From: Pochonia chlamydosporia 170
Lineage: Eukaryota; Ascomycota; Sordariomycetes; Hypocreales; Clavicipitaceae
NCBI RefSeq assembly: GCF_001653235.2
Contig: NC_035790.1
Location: 1,860,001 to 1,924,000 of the forward strand
Length of the DNA: 64,000 nt
Reading direction: 5' to 3'
In this document: piece by piece, positions 44,553 to 54,631 of the stretch
Position numbering within the stretch: position 1 is the first letter of the stretch
Layout of the letters: every line of letters begins with the position of its first letter
Notes under the pieces: generated by a model
Databases searched by the model: none
Seen by the model: the letters and a program-made list of their open reading frames with translations, nothing else
What the model was told of the DNA's origin: nothing
Position numbers and translations under genes: made by a program

Positions 44553-45876
44553 TCATCTATGGTGCGGAAACATGACACCAGACTTGAACTCCCAAGCAAG
44601 AGTGTTGGTGAACCATGTATCAATCTTTAAGACGGCTGCCACCTGTTGGCTGCAATTCAAGTACCACCTTCGCGGCTTGGCATCTAGGCGGACAGCTCGC
44701 CTCTTCGAATTGACCCGGCCAGATTTCAGCTTTTGGCCACCAGCCTCTAGTCGTTGTCGTTGTCGTTGTCGTGGTCCTCTCTTTGTCATGTTCGACGGTG
44801 CGTTCACGCCCGACTCTGTGGTCGCAGAAAACGCCCTCCAATTGCATTTCATCGGGTTGACAAAGGAATAAATACCGTCTCGGGAGGGCGTGCTTCTCAG
44901 GTTGTATCTATTTCTGTTCAAGTTGCCGCCCGGAAATGCAAACACAGAAAGTGGAGTTTTCTGGTCCTCGTGCTCCTCATTCCAAAGATCTACCATGTCA
45001 TCAAACAACCAGTAGTCGTTGATACTGTACAAAAACGTTTCATATTCCATGGCAGATTTGGCGGCAGCGGTGAGATATGGATTTAGCTCGGGGTTTGTGA
45101 TGAAGTGCGGAATTGTGATTGCCGTGCTGAAATCGCAGATCCTGCCGCTAATGAGTTGCCGATCGGCCATGTCGATACCGATAATGCCAAGTTGATGTAA
45201 CTGAGTAATGTTTCGGAGGATTCTACGCAAGTCTTTATTTTGCATTGTCTCCGCAGGCGTACCGAACTCCTTAACGATGCCCCGGATGGGTCGCAGTTTG
45301 CCACTCTTGCCTGGATATCGCGAGCGTACCTTGTAGCACCCAGGTCCGTCGGTATTTCCGTCGAACTCGAGGAAGATATATGGGTCATCTTTGAACTTGT
45401 CTCTCATGATCCGCTCGTGTTCCTCATCGAGAAGTAGATAGCCAAAGCAATCAACAGCTAGTTCTTCATGGCCCGCTTCTTGAAGGCGGCCGAAGCTACG
45501 GCATTCGCAGCTAAATGGGTCTGCGTAGTTGTAAACAGCAGACATGGCGGCGTGGTTGTCTTGATCGAAATCGTCATTCAGGCGTGCCCATTCAAATGCA
45601 TGGTCAAATCTGAACTATCGACACACATGGAGGGATACGTTAGCACTCTTCCGTTTTTCTTTTGGCATGTTGAACAAGAACCTCGCTTACAAGTTTCAAC
45701 GCGTAGATGCGGCCTAAGATTTGAACTTTGAACACAAACGAGTGTCGGCCTTCTCCCAAGTACTCGAGGAAGTCAATCTTTTGGGGTCCTTGGAAGTCAA
45801 AGGGCTTTAGTTTTGGTCCTTCGCACGGTGGCAGAGGTATCAAGTCGGCGGCAGAGTCTGGCCAATCTGGAAACAT
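44553..45876 (-). CDS. Fta2-like protein (kinetochore Sim4-subunit family / degenerate kinase-like)
   Basis: Two exons, 45876-45691 and 45614-44553, with a 76-bp intron (GTAAGC..TAG, phase 0), giving 415 residues. The opening FPDWPDSAADLIPLPPCEGP and KLKPFDFQGPQKIDFLEYLG match my memory of the fungal FTA2 family, first described as a Sim4 kinetochore subunit but widely expanded in filamentous fungi. The fold is kinase-like: a glycine-rich loop GEGRHSFVFKV, the lysine motif ALKLF across the splice site, a catalytic-loop equivalent IGIDMADRQL and a DFG-equivalent DFSTAI. HRD and DFG are not canonical, so it is probably a pseudokinase or atypical kinase. The C-terminal third is basic and contains an (Arg-Gln)n run. 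The start could lie in an additional upstream exon, since an acceptor-like TTTTAG precedes it. An actual kinetochore role is not implied. Confidence 0.8.
44750..44774 (-). repeat. Hexamer repeat coding Arg-Gln run
   Basis: GTCGTT units on the plus strand encode (RQ)n in the C-terminal part of the Fta2-like protein. Confidence 0.8.
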
Positions 45877-46622
45877 TTTAATGGTTGTGAAATTTAAAAC
45901 GCCAGGAAGATTCTAAAATTAATAAATGCGTATTAGTCGGAAAATTAAAAGACAAGGTAAGGTTGGTGCTGGGAACGTTGATCTCCCAGCAGTATTCCTC
46001 ACCAAAAAAGCTGCATGATATTGACAGTTGAGAGCATGTAAATATAACATTACAAAAAGTAATCAATAACAAACTACGGAGTAATCCCTCTTATTAATAG
46101 TACTGTCGGGTTTCAACTTTTCTTTGTATGCGATGCAGCGATTTCCTAATCAAGGATGGTTTGACATGGGAACGGAAGAGCAATGGAATATGGTTAGTCA
46201 GCAAATCATTGATGGAGCTGCCTTGAATGACCGATGTGGCTGATACCAAAGTCGTGCTTGTGTCCTTCATGGGTGTGGCTTGTGCCCGCACCGCCACTCT
46301 TTCCACCAAACGGAATATGCCGAATTTTTTGGCAGGGCCAACGACGCGCGATGGACAAAGCGACAGATGCACAAGTCGCGACTGTGAAAGCTGCAACCAA
46401 CCATCAAACCACCACCAATTCATGCACGCGAACCCCATCTCGAGTTCGATATCCATCAGTATCATCCCGTAACGGCCGTTAGATACACCACTGTCAGGTC
46501 CGCACTTGTCCATTCAATTGCAGACTCGGGGTTTACCCCTTCTGCGCGTTGCGACCACTTTGCCTCCGTTGTGCTCCCTTGCGCCAGCATGACCTGACCA
46601 GGACGGTCTCCTTTTGCACATC
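45877..46622. other. Divergent intergenic region between Fta2-like gene and SFH1
   Basis: 0.75 kb. The left part is AT-rich, with a possible splice acceptor (TTTTAG, minus strand, near 45915). The right part is less AT-rich and is the presumptive SFH1 promoter. No further gene was seen. Confidence 0.5.
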
Positions 46623-48460
46623 ATGGACCGTTCGAAACCCCAAGCTTTTCAATCATCCTACGCGCCTCGCCTCCGCGCCTACAACAACTCTCTCCTGACG
46701 CCTGTGCTGCCGAGTGCCCCTACAGGACCCCTCTCGAGAACAACGAAACGAGGCACCACAATCATCAACTACGCCGAGGATGGCTACGACGACTTGGAAG
46801 ACGATAGTGACGACACCCGCCGTCGGCCGACCGGCTTGAGAAGTCTGCGCAAGGAAGATTCTGCATCCAGACAAGATCTGGCTGAGAAGGCTGGCAAGGA
46901 CACCAAGGAGCCTGTTGAAGTTCAGGGCATCTGGCGAGACTGGATGGGCAAGAACCGAGCACTCAAAAGCGATCAACAAAATGCCGCGCAAGCAAGCCTC
47001 CCCCTCACACTGATTCCTATACGAATCGATCTCGATATTCCAGCATTCGTCCCTGCTGCGGCGTTTCCTATTCCAAACACCGCCGCCGTTGACAGCTCGC
47101 TGCCCCAGTATCGACCGGGGGAGATGACAGTTCCGTACAAGCTTCGAGATATCTTTTGCTGGAACTTGCATGAAACACTTATTACTACGGATCAGTTCGC
47201 TCAGACTCTTGCCCAGGACTTGGATTTGCCTAATCGGGGCGTTGTGGTTGCGGAGATTAGCAAGCAAATTAGAACCCAGCTAGAAGAGTATGCTGGCGTT
47301 GCGCTTCATCCCCTGTTTCACACGGAGCAATATGCGTCGGCACCCGCGCCGGCTGCCACGGCTGGTGCCAACGGAACTGCAGTTGGAACACCAAGACCGA
47401 ATTTGATGATGAAATCAAGGGAAGACTCGCCCGCCTCGATGGCGAGAGGGATTTCGCGACCTGATACTCCTGCCCGAGTTGGTGGCGGCCCAGCGACTCC
47501 GTCACAAGCTCCAGCACCGAACGTCACGGCAGAGGCTACACCAATCTTACCGGACTCTGACGACTACAACCCAGATGACACCTACCGATGTATCATCAAT
47601 CTCAGTCTCAATCTCTCGTCCATGCTGTATACGGACAAATTTGAGTGGTCACTGCTGCACCCCCCGGGCACAGCTGAAGCGTTTGCAAAGACTACTTGTG
47701 CTGATCTAGGGTTAACTGGTGAATGGATACCGGCCATGACCCACGCCATTTATGAAGCTGTTCTACGACTGAAGAAGGAGGCCTGCGAAGCAGGTGGCCT
47801 GGTTACTGGATGGGGCGGAATACAGCAAGATTTACCCAACGACGCGGCTCTCGGCACTGAAGCTGGTTGGCGATATGATCCCGACCACCTGGCGGATGAC
47901 TGGGAGCCCAAGGTGGAAATCTTGAGTAAAGAGGAGATCGAAAAGAGAGAAGGCGAACGCGAACGAGAAGCCCGTCGCTTGCGTCGTGAGACAGCGCGAT
48001 TCAGCTCCACGGCTGGCATGCTGGGCGGCACGCCCTTCGGCGCCCCTGCGGAAATCGAGGAGGAGAGAATGGGCAGAGGCGAACGATCAAAGAAGAAGCG
48101 GCGATTCAGAAGTCTTAGTCCCCTCAACCGCAGCGGCACGCCTGGGGGCCGTGGAACCCCTGATGTTGGAGGGTACGGCGGTGGAGGTGCATTGACGGAC
48201 GTTGAGAGACACACATGGAGATGTACACACTGTCGAGTATGGGGAACAAGTGTCTGGGCAGTGCGCGACGGTCCTGCCGGTCCCAAGGTAAGCTCACAGT
48301 GCACAAATACACATTTTGGAACCTTTCCGTTTAGGAATCTTGGTAATGCTAACGATATTGGCAGTCTCTATGCGCAAACTGCGGGTACTCGTACGAGCGC
48401 GATCGCAAACTCCCACGCCAAACCAAAAACCTGCACCTGCAAGACCTTCGAGCGGCCTAG
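46623..48460 (+). CDS. SFH1: SNF5-family chromatin-remodelling subunit (Sfh1 type, with GATA-like finger)
   Basis: Core subunit of an RSC/SWI-SNF nucleosome remodeller. Two exons: 46623-48287 and 48365-48460, with a 77-bp intron (GTAAGC..CAG, phase 0), giving 586 residues. The start is the ATG of MDRSKPQAFQSSYAPRLRAY; the frame upstream opens only at TTG. The SNF5 domain runs from about residue 128 (LTLIPIRIDLDIP) through WNLHETLITTDQFAQTLAQD and the second repeat YRCIINLSLNLSSMLYTDKF. A basic coiled segment follows (EEIEKREGEREREARRLRRE). The C-terminal finger is completed only by splicing: CTHCRVWGTSVWAVRD in exon 1 and SLCANCGYSYERDRKLPRQT in exon 2 (CX2C-X20-CX2C). The alternative unspliced reading continues as nonsense. 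Sfh1 is preferred over Snf5 because of size and the finger. Confidence 0.93.
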
Positions 48461-49252
48461 GAGTCCTCCATCACGCAGAGTGGCAAGGACAAGGCCAATT
48501 CCGAGCCAAGATCTCAGAAAGAATGCACAGGATCACCTCTCAAGATGCAGCGTACTCCGCAGAGCGCGTCACTCTTGTACTCCGGCTCCAGCCGAGGACG
48601 CTCGCTTCCCAACGCCAAAGATTGGATACAGATGCTGCCTCTTGCGCGGGGAGACGGCAGCCTTGGCCGTTTGATTGCCCGAGCCGTGAATTCTGGTATA
48701 CAAGAGGGACGTTCGGCATGGCTATAATTTTTTTTGGGGCAAATCACCTGATTTTAAAAATTAGTTAGGGGAAGGGGCGTACAGGGAAAGATCTTTATGT
48801 TTTTTATTTTTTGAGAATTTTCATTTCATCTGCCTCGCTGTTGTTGCTGAGATGGGGGCAGGGACGAGGGACGGGTGAGCTTTGTTGAATTTTGAGTCTC
48901 CTTTTGTGAAGAAGCTGGGAGACTCTGTCGGGGTGAATGGTTAGACCCCTGTGTAGACTAGGATGGGCGTATTGATATTGCCGAGGAATCAATGAGCATT
49001 AAGGGATTACTTGTTTGTGACTGATGCATGTGTGCTTGCCACCATTCAAGATATCAATTCCACCCTCAACCACACACAACCACACAATATGCATTACGCA
49101 CCCTGAAATACAAACACCAACCTCTACCCATCAAGTATGAAACATCCTCAAGGGAAAGACAGGGTATTGCCCATCCCCGCATACAGAGTCGCATTCAACC
49201 TCCATCACAACCAGCCAGCGGAAGAACTGCACACCGGCCCGAAGGCACACTC

Positions 49253-49270
49253 CCATTCCCATTCCCATTC
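49253..49270 (+). repeat. CCATTC hexamer repeat
   Basis: Three perfect CCATTC units and a partial fourth. Confidence 0.85.
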
Positions 49271-49513
49271 CCATTTCACAGCCCTCAACATCCAAGAATC
49301 AGCATAACTCTTTCAACGTAGTGGAAGTGAATCCGGGCCGACTTATTCATCCACACTAACCTCACATCTCCAAATAAAAAACCCCAAGAAACAAGAGCGT
49401 AAAGCTGTAACATAGAAACCGGGTATTAACGAGTTTCCCTTTTCGGCAAGCGCAACCCTGTTTCCCAAACGTCCTGTGGTCGACGTTATGCGCCCGGCTG
49501 TTTTGGAGAAATA

Positions 49514-49519
49514 GGCTAA
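49514..49519 (+). promoter_or_regulatory. XlnR/Xyr1-type site GGCTAA upstream of cbh1
   Basis: GGCTAAA occurs about 570 bp before the cbh1 start. GGCTAA is the known consensus for the cellulase/xylanase activator XlnR (Xyr1). A single copy could arise by chance; the placement makes it plausible. Confidence 0.45.
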
Positions 49520-49610
49520 AAACACCAACGGGAACGGGAGCAGGTCCCCTGGGTGGGAATAAGTCCCGTGGGAGAGAGATCGGGTTTGTGTCGTATTTTG
49601 GGGGCGCTTT

Positions 49611-49629
49611 GCGGAGAGAGAATCCGGGG
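49611..49629 (+). promoter_or_regulatory. Pair of CreA/Cre1-type sites upstream of cbh1
   Basis: GCGGAG (49611-49616) and CCGGGG (49624-49629) both fit SYGGRG, the consensus for the carbon-catabolite repressor CreA, and lie 7 bp apart. Closely spaced pairs are the functional form in known cellulase promoters. Function here is inferred. Confidence 0.5.
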
Positions 49630-50001
49630 AAAGGGGCCGTGGTGTGTGATTGGGGGAGTGGTTGTGGAATGTCGGGTTGGGGTTCCGGATAGGCTTGGGG
49701 AGGAAATGAAAGGGGTTGTGGGATGGGATGATGGTGGTTAGATTGGTAGATTGGGGGAGTTGAATGGGTTGGATTTGTTTGTGAGGCTGGATGGTGATGT
49801 GGTGGTGGATGTTGATGATTTACCGGTTGAGATGGGTTTCCGATTTCGTGTGAGAGACAGACGAGATCTGGTTTGCGTGGGATGGCGGGCCGGGTGCCGT
49901 TTTACTTTATCAATGTTGAAGCTCATGATTAATTATCGTGACAAACTAGATGTTCTGTTATACTTCAATGAGAGATGTGTAACTATTCCAACATGACCAT
50001 C

Positions 50002-50009
50002 TATATAAA
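50002..50009 (+). promoter_or_regulatory. TATA box of cbh1
   Basis: TATATAAA 76 bp before the ATG, followed by a CAA/ACC-rich pyrimidine-poor leader. The distance and sequence are typical for strongly expressed fungal secreted-enzyme genes. Confidence 0.7.
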
Positions 50010-50084
50010 CAACCCAACAACCCAACTTCAACAACAACCACAAACTAACCAAACCAACAACAAACACCCCAAAACACCATCACC

Positions 50085-51786
50085 ATGTCTCTCCTCGTCA
50101 CAGCCCTCTCCCTCATCGCCGCCACCAAGGCCCAACAAGCCTGCACCCTCACCACCGAAACCCACCCCCCCCTCTCCTGGTCCAAATGCACCTCCTCCGG
50201 CTGCACCACCACGCAGGGCTCCGTCGTCGTCGACGCCAACTGGCGCTGGACGCACCTCACAAACTCCACGACGAACTGCTACAGCGGCAACGAATGGGAC
50301 ACCTCCATCTGCACCTCCGGCGAGGCCTGCGCCCAGAACTGCTGCCTCGACGGCGCCGACTACGCGGGCACGTACGGCGTCACCACGTCCGGGAACCAGC
50401 TGAGCATCAAGTTTGTCACCAACGGGCCCTACAGCAAGAACATCGGCAGCCGGCTGTACCTGATGCAGGACGAGACCAAGTACCAGATGTTTACGCTGCT
50501 GGGCAACGAGTTCACGTTTGATGTGGACGTGTCCAAGATTAGCTGTGGGTTGAACGGGGCGCTGTACTTTGTGTCGATGGACCAGGATGGCGGACTGGCC
50601 AAGTATAAGGGGAACAAGGCGGGTGCCAAGTATGGCACGGGGTACTGCGATAGTCAGTGTCCTCGGGATGTCAAGTTTATCAACGGTGTGGTAAGTTGGT
50701 GAAAACACCATGGTCACTTACACAACTCCAACTACTCCATCCACAGACATCACCACTATTTCCACTTTCCACTGACCGGATTCAGGCCAACTCTGAAGGA
50801 TGGACACCCTCCAAAAACGACGCCAACGCAGGCATAGGCAACCTCGGCACCTGCTGCGCAGAAATGGACATCTGGGAAGCAAACGACATCTCAACCGCCT
50901 TCACCCCCCATCCCTGCACCAACAGCGCACAGCACTCCTGCTCCGGCGACAACTGCGGCGGCACGTACTCGTCTGACCGATACGCAGGCGACTGTGACCC
51001 CGACGGCTGTGACTTCAACAGCTACCGCCAGGGAAACACCACCTTTTACGGCCCCGGCTCCGGATTCACCCTCGACACCACCAAGAAGGTCTCTGTCGTC
51101 ACGCAGTTCATCAAGGGCTCCGACGGCAAACTCTCCGAGATTAAGAGATTCTACGTCCAAAACGGAAAAGTCATCCCCAACTCGCAGAGCGACATCTCCG
51201 GCGTTTCAGGCAACTCCGTCACACAGGGATACTGCAACGCCCAGAAGAAGGCCTTTGGCGATACCGACTCGTTCAACGCCAAGGGTGGTTTGGCCAAGAT
51301 GGGAGATGCGCTTGCCGCACCTATGGTTCTCGTCATGAGTCTCTGGGACGATGTAAGTGTTTTGTTTAAAAAGAAATGGTGTCTGAAAGAAAGAAAAGGA
51401 AACAGAATGTGACTGACTGACTCTAAAAGCACTACGCCAATATGCTCTGGCTCGATTCAACTTATCCTACCACTTCCACTGGACCCGGTGCCAAGCGCGG
51501 CAGCTGTTCCACCTCGTCTGGTGCTCCCTCCGACATTGAGAACTCCGTCCCCGACTCTACCGTCGTCTTCTCCAACATCAAGTTCGGTCCCATCAACTCC
51601 ACCTTCACCTCCGGAGGCTCTGGTGGCGATGGTGGTTCCGGTGGTGACGGAGGTAATGGTGGTGATAATGGTGGCACTGCTGCTCATTATGCTCAGTGCG
51701 GCGGAATTGGCTTTACTGGTCCTACCAAGTGCGCCTCCGGCTTTACCTGCACCAAGCTGAATGATTACTACTCCCAGTGCCTCTGA
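50085..51786 (+). CDS. cbh1: Cellobiohydrolase I, GH7 with C-terminal CBM1
   Basis: Secreted exo-cellulase that releases cellobiose processively from the reducing ends of crystalline cellulose. Three exons: 50085-50690, 50786-51352 and 51430-51786, all joined in phase 0, giving 509 residues. The signal peptide [16 protein letters not shown] is followed by mature [16 protein letters not shown]. The retaining catalytic motif is complete: [12 protein letters not shown] with nucleophile Glu228, Asp230 and acid/base Glu233. Other GH7 marks are [35 protein letters not shown], and [17 protein letters not shown] across the last splice site. A Gly/Ser/Asp-rich linker (repeated GGxGGDGG) replaces the Pro/Thr/Ser linker of Trichoderma. 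CBM1 then follows: [20 protein letters not shown] and [12 protein letters not shown], with all four Cys. Convergent with a Zn2Cys6 regulator. Strongly C-biased third codon positions suggest high expression. Confidence 0.97.
51614..51680 (+). repeat. Gly-rich linker minisatellite in cbh1
   Basis: Degenerate GGTGGxGATGGT-type units encode the flexible Gly/Ser/Asp linker between catalytic domain and CBM1. Confidence 0.7.
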
Positions 51787-52318
51787 GCGAATTCATGCAA
51801 ACATCAAGAACAATGATGGACAACGAAAAGCAGATTAAATTGAAGAAGACGGGGGAATGCGTGGACCGTTCTCGGCGGCATGTTGCTGTTGCTGTGCTTG
51901 GCATCATGCTGTTGTTGGCGTTTACAATGTGCATTTGCTTGTTGGTGGGCATTGTACATATCATTTTGCCTATTCTGAGTACATATTCTTAGTTTTCATT
52001 TCCCAAATACCTAGGTATATAGCAATCAAAGTACATAGCAGTCGTAAACACGTTCCCAACCTATCAACTTACACATAAGCATAATATTTTGTTTATCACA
52101 ACGAACACGCTTAAAGCCCTACCCACACTAAAAGTTGGTAGGCCTGGTACCTGCTCTTCGGAGAAATTTAATATAAAACAGAAGAAAGAAAAAAAATTGT
52201 AGGACATACAAGTGTGGGTATTGTATCCTTTTTCTTCCCTCGCAGTAAAACGCCGTGGTGGACCCATCAACGCCTTCATAAACATGTACAGCGTGAAAAC
52301 TCAACTCAACCGCAACTG
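51787..52318. other. Intergenic region between convergent cbh1 and Zn2Cys6 regulator
   Basis: 0.53 kb carrying both 3' ends; AT-rich on the right. It includes a CCTAGGTATAT motif near 52009. A short plus-strand ORF with a hydrophobic run (GIMLLLAFTMCICLLVGIVH) overlaps the cbh1 3' UTR and was not called. Confidence 0.5.
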
Positions 52319-54631
52319 CTACCCGCGTGGCCCTCCATGCATCATTTGGGCGGCATCCACCCCAATCCATCTCATACCAGCCGGCGCCTGCTGCCCTTGC
52401 ACTTGAACTGCTCCAGGAGGACTAATGGACTGTACGTTATTTTGATATGGATTGTGGCCCGGCATCTGCCGAAGACCTCCTAATCTGTCCACCGTCTCGC
52501 TGGACAATTGCTCAAAACTTCGCTTCAGCATCAGGGCATCCTCCCATCTGACGCCATAGAGCTCCAATGTCTTGGGAATGCGTTCTAAACACCAAATAGT
52601 TCTATCGAGATTGCTTTCCACGGGAATTCCAGGTCTCACGATGCGGCGAGGAATAGGTGGAGGGGGCGGAGACCCAGGGGGAACTGCCGGCGGAGGAACA
52701 TGCTGTCCTGAGAGAAGTAAATCCTGCGCGTCTCGTAGGACCGCTAGGAACTGATTGGCCATGAAGTAGACCTTGAGAGCGTCGTGGTATGTATAAAATG
52801 CACTGTTTAAGCCGCCGTATGCAATATCGTACATGTTGTTGAGATACTCCAGAGAGTACTCAAATATCAGGATACGAATGTAGTCGGTAATTTGAGGACC
52901 TCGAGCTGATGGCGCAATGCAGTATACATAGCTGTAGCGCAATTCTTGCTCGAACATTTGTCGAATGCCAGGTGGCAGCGTGTCTGGAAGAGACTGCTGC
53001 CACTCTCTCATTTCTAAGCACATCTGCCAGAGAAACCCAGTAGGATTCGGCAAAGGTGTCGGCTCTGATTGATAGAGTACTTGATACCAGTATGACTGTG
53101 CTCGGCGGAGCTGACAAAGCAACAACGCGGGATCTGCTGACTGCGGCCCAGAAATGGGCCCAGGTGTTGCCTTCTTGTCGCCCAGATCCGATGACTGAGG
53201 GAACTCTACGTTGATGGATTCGTCTGCAAATGAGAAGCTACGGGCATGAGCCATACTGATGGTACTGATTTCAAAGTAAGCACGCGGCCACGAATATAGC
53301 GGGAGCGGAACGACCAACCGATCAAGAGCATAGGTGCAGTAGAATATCTTGCGGCGCATATCGAGAGCCAACCGGTCAGACGCCGATGACGTAGGGGGGT
53401 CCTGGTGCAAGCCCAGGTCAACCACGGCACGGGATGTGAATCCTATCAAATGCCAAGTATCAAAGTGAACTGGGTCCAGCATGGAATACAGGGTTAGCAA
53501 AAGCAGCGACTGGATCTGTGTGACATATCCTGGCCCCAGAGCCCCGTCAGCATAAGACAATGCCTTGCAAACATGCTCAACACCGTTGTTGTAGTTTTTA
53601 TCTCTGGCATTGCAACTCTGAGCTGTTGAGCCTATGGCGAGAACCAAATATAGCAGCCAGTAATCAGAGTCCTTGATCACGCGGCCATCTTGGTGATACA
53701 CGTCATCCAATATTGTCAACAGGGCAGTCTCAGAGAAACAGGGAAACAGAGAGTAAATATTCGCCATGAAATACTGGACTGTTGCGTTGGCAACCTGTCT
53801 GGAAGGCAACATAGCTTGTGTTGACTCAGGCAGCGCGTCTTTTGTCGTAGCCGCCAAGACAAGCCTTGCAAAGGTGATATTGCCCTGAGATGGCTCAAAG
53901 TCTCTGGTTGTGGCATCAACCGACCTGTATGTTCGTTTTCTGTTAGAAATCGTCATGGAACTAATAGCTTGCGCCAATTGATAAAGCTCTTACAAGATGC
54001 CAAAGTCCGACACTAGAGAGTTAACGTCAGAGTTCTCCCGGTTGCGAGCTGCCTTGCGATGGATTGCAGCTCGGATAGCTGCCAGTGAGTCTCTCCTTTC
54101 TGCCTCGGTCATAGTGGCGTTAGTTGCGCCATCGACTTCATACTGTGCGACAGATGCCTTTCGGCGCTTCGCATACTCCAGGCGTCGGTCGAGCTTCTCA
54201 ATGCGGAGTTCAAGGGCAGCAACATAGCTGTTCAGAGGGAGGTCAGTTAGCTCAAAAGATCGACCTGCTTGGGATGCCCTTGACATACCTTCGTTCCTTG
54301 CCCCTAGCGAATTGGTCGTTGGCCGCCGAGCATTCGTTTTCACGGCCGGCCTTTTCACAAGCGGTGCAAGCTGGTAACTTGCCATCACACTGGGACAACA
54401 TCGAGGTTAGCTACAACGATGTTCCATCTAACAGCGGGTTGGGTATGGATGGATGGTCTACCTTGACCTTGGCGGCGCGACCTGAGTGACCAACAGTTAG
54501 TAACTAGGACCGAATCCGACGAGATATAACACAAGGGTTTGAGGATCGCTACTCAACTCACATCGTGAGCACGCCGACACTGGCCGTGAGACCCTCAGCA
54601 AGGGATTTCGCGAGAAGCTAGTGCGGGGCAT
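52319..54631 (-). CDS. Zn2Cys6 fungal-specific transcription factor (676 aa)
   Basis: Nuclear regulator of the Gal4 class. Five exons were joined by hand: 54631-54562, 54481-54462 (20 nt), 54389-54289, 54227-53994 and 53924-52319, giving 676 residues in one frame. The zinc cluster is split over three exons and becomes complete only after splicing: CSRCRAAKVKCDGKLPACTA followed by CEKAGRENEC (CX2CX6CX6CX2CX8C). A coiled-coil linker follows (YVAALELRIEKLDRRLEYAK), then the fungal_trans (MHR) domain with YFMANIYSLFPCFSE, DYWLLYLVLAIGS, FTSRAVVDLGLHQDPP and MRRKIFYCTYALDRLV. The C-terminal part has a proline tract (PPGSPPPPPIPRR) and a Gln/Gly-rich end. It is tail-to-tail with cbh1. A role in cellulase control is only a positional guess. 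Confidence 0.9.

Larger units (their letters stand above)
48461..50084. other. SFH1 3' flank and cbh1 upstream region
   Basis: 1.6 kb without a gene. The left half is AT-rich SFH1 3' flank. A CCATTC repeat sits at 49253-49270. The right 600 bp carry the cellulase promoter elements listed separately and a CAA/ACC-rich leader before the cbh1 ATG. Confidence 0.6.

Noticed and set aside
48288..48674. C-terminal continuation of the SFH1 reading frame past 48287
   Set aside because: Splicing at GTAAGC/CAG restores the second CX2C of the zinc finger and ends at 48460; the read-through sequence is random.
50028..50717. 229-codon Gly/Val-rich ORF antisense to cbh1
   Set aside because: A by-product of strong third-position C bias in the cellulase gene.
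51777..51992. 71-codon plus-strand ORF with a hydrophobic run after cbh1
   Set aside because: It lies in the cbh1 3' UTR and overlaps its stop codon, with no independent promoter evidence.
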